Below are positions 60,874-64,000 of a stretch of 64,000 nt of DNA, piece after piece. The notes under the pieces were generated by a model. The model was not told the origin of the DNA and searched no databases. It was given only the letters and a program-made list of their open reading frames with translations. The stretch's first letter is position 1. Every line of letters begins with the position of its first letter. Location of the stretch: assembly GCA_025266875.1 (NCBI GenBank), contig JALLLT010000019.1, forward strand, positions 558,001-622,000. Reading direction: 5' to 3'. Origin of the DNA: Fennellomyces sp. T-0311. Its lineage: Eukaryota; Mucoromycota; Mucoromycetes; Mucorales; Lichtheimiaceae. Both the position numbers and the translations under genes were made by a program.

Positions 60874-61900
60874 GACGAAACACTATCTAAACTGCCATCG
60901 CTATTCATTAGACAAAAAGAGATAAAAGCATAGAGCGTTGCATTTCAATAAAGCATATCCGAAACTTCAAAGATACCTTTATAAGTCTCTTTTCATTCTT
61001 TGTACCGTTGATTCACTTCAATCAGTAGTGCTAAATTTAGAGAATTAAAACAGGATCAAAAATACAATATTGGTAAATATCTCAAGAGGCGCGCTTGGAC
61101 TTTGTACAAAAAGCACATCTTTTATGCTCTTCATTATACTTCCATCCTGTTCCACGGCATTTCAAAAATAAGTTTTTGTGGAGTGATAAGTACTCCCTGG
61201 ATCACCTGGTGAATCAAGCTTTATAGTCATGTTTAAGTCTGCTAGCATTGCTTCCCACTCAAATGTGTACATAAAGTGGATTAAACATGCAAAAAATCAA
61301 TTATAACGTACATGTCTCAGATTATCTACCGTCTTTGACACTATCCTTATGCAATTATTGTGCTAGCCAATACGGAAGCCTATTGATAACTTTGGGAAAT
61401 GTTCAAGTTTAGGCAGCTTTGAACGAATTTGTTGCTGACCGACGCTCATTTGCTACCTTGAGGAATATCGAAGCATAAATTTTAAATATCGATGAAAAAC
61501 ATCGTGCGTATTGTACAGGACAGTGGACGCTTTTACCGCACTCAATTACTTACAACGACCACATTGCTAACGGCCATTCTGCAAGAACTTGAATATCATT
61601 TTTTAAAAAAAAAAGTTCAAGCATTGTAATCCTACAAGATGTAACAGAGGTCTTTAACGGAATCAATGAGTAAATTGCATCGTTGGGCACATGATAGACT
61701 TGTTGCTTTCACATTAGCCCAGTGCTTGAATATATTATACTATCGAAATATTGTAGCCATATCCATAAACGGACGGTTATATGCGCCTTACAGTGAGCTA
61801 TTAAAATTAAATTCTTTTTGTAATTTTATGGATTGAATTCTTATCTTTAGATCAAGCATTGCGAACCGATCACTTCATAGCCGGCTAGATAGTCCTAAGA

Positions 61901-63517
61901 TTATGGAGATGGAGGCCATTCGTTCTCGACTGGTACAATAACTGTTGCTAAGGACGTGAATATACGAGTGGTTGTGGTGAGATCAGAAGTATCGGTTGTT
62001 GTGAAGGTGTGTGTTGCAGTGCTGAGAAGCGTAGTGGGGATAGTTGAGGTTAAAACTGTAGTAACGACATCTACTGTTGTTTCATGAGTGATTGTAGTAA
62101 TCGCTGTATCGGTAGTTGTCAGTGTTTCAACACTTGTTGTTGTCGTTGTAGACTCTGTCATCGTGGTAGTTTCTGGTTCACAAGACGTCGATGAACTTGA
62201 AGGCTCTGGAGGTTCGTAGTCGGCGACAGGGAAACATCCTTGGTAAGATCCGCATTTGAAATCTTCAATCATTCTGCCCGGGGAATATACATTATAACTG
62301 AACCATTTCCCGCCTAAGCGTTCTCCGTACTGCGGATAAACCAGACTCGTTGCTTACAATATTCATATTAGTATGTCGAGATCTCGATACACTACTGTCT
62401 CAGCCACTGAAGTTATTATATACCTTTTGGAGCCAATATCAACCCTTCGAATAACCCCCCTCCAGTGAAACGGAGCGAAACTCTCGAACTAGACGTACTG
62501 AATTCGGAAGTGTCTGCTCTGACAGTATATATATTGAAAATGGTTCGACAAGTTGGAAATCCGATACTAACATAGTCGGTGGAAATAGATACGGCTAGGC
62601 TTTCGGTAACGGGTATCTAGAAGTGATTGGTTTATCGAATTTCGTGTGTACAGCTATCGACACTAGAACTTACGTTGACAACAATTGTAAGGCCGTCTTC
62701 AATTATTTCACTTAGGTCTGGCCCTGACCATCCGCTACCGCCGAAAAGTATACCATTGGGTGACGAGAGCGAGTCCGCTGGCTGGCCTGAGCATGTTCCT
62801 TGCGGTGATTTTGATGCGCAAGAATCCAAAGTAAATACATGGTAGCTGGGGTGCGCAGGCTGGTCGCTAATACGGGTAACTTTTCCATCGGCATCAAACT
62901 TGTAATCGGGTGATAAGTCGTAAAGGTATTTGGAAGCAGTTAAAAGACCATCATAGAGACTTGTAAAATCAATCGGGCTTTTGGAACTTTCCAATGCGCA
63001 GGATTCACCCACTGGGTTTACATCTCCAGTCACAGCCGATGGTGAGTAGATGTTTCCATAGACGTCAAGTGTGGTTTTAGTGCTAATGGAAGAGCGAGCG
63101 ACCAATCCATAGCTGTAAATATCGTTCGCTCCAAGCTGACAATCCGCGGGATTTTCTTTAGCTACAGTCGACCCCTCTGCTGATGATTCAATATAGCTTC
63201 CGTTACTTGCAACCGGTCCGGCAAACCCTGACTGAGCATCTAAAATCGCATAAAAGTTGAGGACCATAAAGTGATTGTACTATTATCAAAAATCTGTATG
63301 ATCAGAACACTTCGGACGTAGGTCAGACAGCTGTTGGAACTCTTGATATCCTTACAATATCACCCAGTGTACTAATTCCCTTCTCAAGTGGGCATGCAGT
63401 GATATCTGGATTATTTTGTCGTGGTTGCCAGTCATGGGATATCGCTGGGTATGGTCCGTTGCACAATACAGTGTTTGCCACTGCCAAAAGTATCGCTGTT
63501 TGTCCGATGATTCGCAT
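61901..63517 (-). CDS. Array copy 5: choice-of-anchor A-like secreted protein
   Basis: Exons 63356-63517, 62674-63279, 62424-62616 and 61901-62352 join to 470 residues. Signal peptide MRIIGQTAILLAVANTVLCN, core YSYGLVARSSISTKTTLDVY and tail NEWPPSP are as in the other copies, with one Ser-rich unit. It is the most upstream gene of the array; homology with the other units fades after about 63715, so its upstream region is only partly shared. Confidence 0.75.
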
Positions 63518-63547
63518 TAATAAAGAGCGAATAATGTTATGATTAGA

Positions 63548-63594
63548 TTCAAATAACTTCTTTTATTTGAACCATAGTCTAAAGTATATATACT
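63548..63594 (-). promoter_or_regulatory. Array copy 5 promoter: TATA box and conserved hairpin
   Basis: Inverted repeat at 63548-63571 (CTTCTT loop) with the TATATATA box upstream on the minus strand, as in copies 1-4. Confidence 0.65.
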
Positions 63595-63862
63595 ATCAGC
63601 GATGGAATGCTTTTTGACTTATTTTAAAGCGGACTGCGTAGAAAAAATTCATTCTTGGGCGATTTACATCGAGACGCTTACATGTTATAACGAAACTTGA
63701 ATTCCCTCTGCCTGTCTTTGTGAAACTTCTTGTTTTCGGACAGTCATGATGGGTAGACCCACTTTATCTCATTGGGTTTTACATACGGTCGAAAGAATGC
63801 TAGTATTATATTTCAAGTCTAACTTTAAAAAAAGCTATTATCCATAGCTGTTAATTGAATAA

Positions 63863-63961
63863 ACGTACCGTGACAACGAGCACAAGCGCGAGGAATTTCG
63901 CACGGCGAAGTATGAAGAGTGGAAAATCTTGTCCGAAACGGGATATATGTCGAGGTTGTGA
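63863..63961 (+). CDS. Exon-like fragment at window edge
   Basis: TYRDNEHKREEFRTAKYEEW followed by a short stretch to TGA has the charged composition of a real protein end, but an in-frame TAA directly precedes it and no AG acceptor is obvious. It may be the last piece of a broken gene outside the array. Confidence 0.25.
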   Translation, partial: TYRDNEHKREEFRTAKYEEWKILSETGYMSRL

Positions 63962-64000
63962 TATCAAGCAGAACCGATAGAATTAACAATTAGCAGATTC

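Overview
The window looks like nuclear DNA of a filamentous fungus, most probably Mucoromycota. Introns are short (about 50-75 nt) GT-AG introns with clear branch points. The recognisable proteins are fungal: an exo-1,3-beta-glucanase, a SigF-type NTF2-like protein, Ypt7/Rab7, a Pho8-type alkaline phosphatase, APS kinase and a CECR5-like HAD protein. There are no operons, and large parts are gene-poor and full of broken retroelements.

Layout. 1-1.8 kb: the 3' end of a GH5 exo-glucanase gene and, convergent to it, a five-exon NTF2-like gene. 1.8-24.9 kb: gene-poor, repeat-rich DNA with a solo LTR (3959-4352), LINE fragments of at least two families (5452-6420, 9566-10557, 14448-15396, 17138-17314 and a 29-bp stub), a pogo-type MITE, a pair of paralogous 'spliced' repeat elements, one of which carries an array of about 14 mini-hairpins (7138-7450), and an acidic pseudogene. 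Several insertions have target-site duplications that can be read directly. 25.0-35.0 kb: a compact housekeeping island with Rab7 (8 exons, one of 6 nt), alkaline phosphatase (8 exons), a four-TM membrane protein, APS kinase, a small membrane protein and a HAD hydrolase (10 exons, one of 9 nt). 35-38.4 kb: eroded sequence, LRR-like remnants and a compound LTR block.

38.4-63.7 kb is the most striking part. It is a tandem array of five four-exon genes, all on the minus strand and repeating every 5.5-5.9 kb. They encode secreted proteins with a signal peptide, a module that I read as a choice-of-anchor A adhesin-like domain, and a Ser/Thr-rich tail. All five frames are intact. They differ chiefly in an 18-bp (six-residue) Ser-rich repeat: 22 units in copy 1, about 2 in copy 2 and 1 in copies 3-5. 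The spacers record the history of the array: a tRNA-Thr-derived SINE-like insertion is in spacers 3 and 4 with an empty site in spacer 2, and a solo LTR is in spacer 4 only, with empty sites in spacers 2 and 3.

Functional links. Ypt7/Rab7 (vacuole fusion) and the Pho8-type phosphatase (a vacuolar enzyme) are convergent neighbours. APS kinase serves sulfate assimilation. The array probably supplies variable surface or extracellular proteins. All assignments rest on reading motifs and splice sites by eye; no database search was run.
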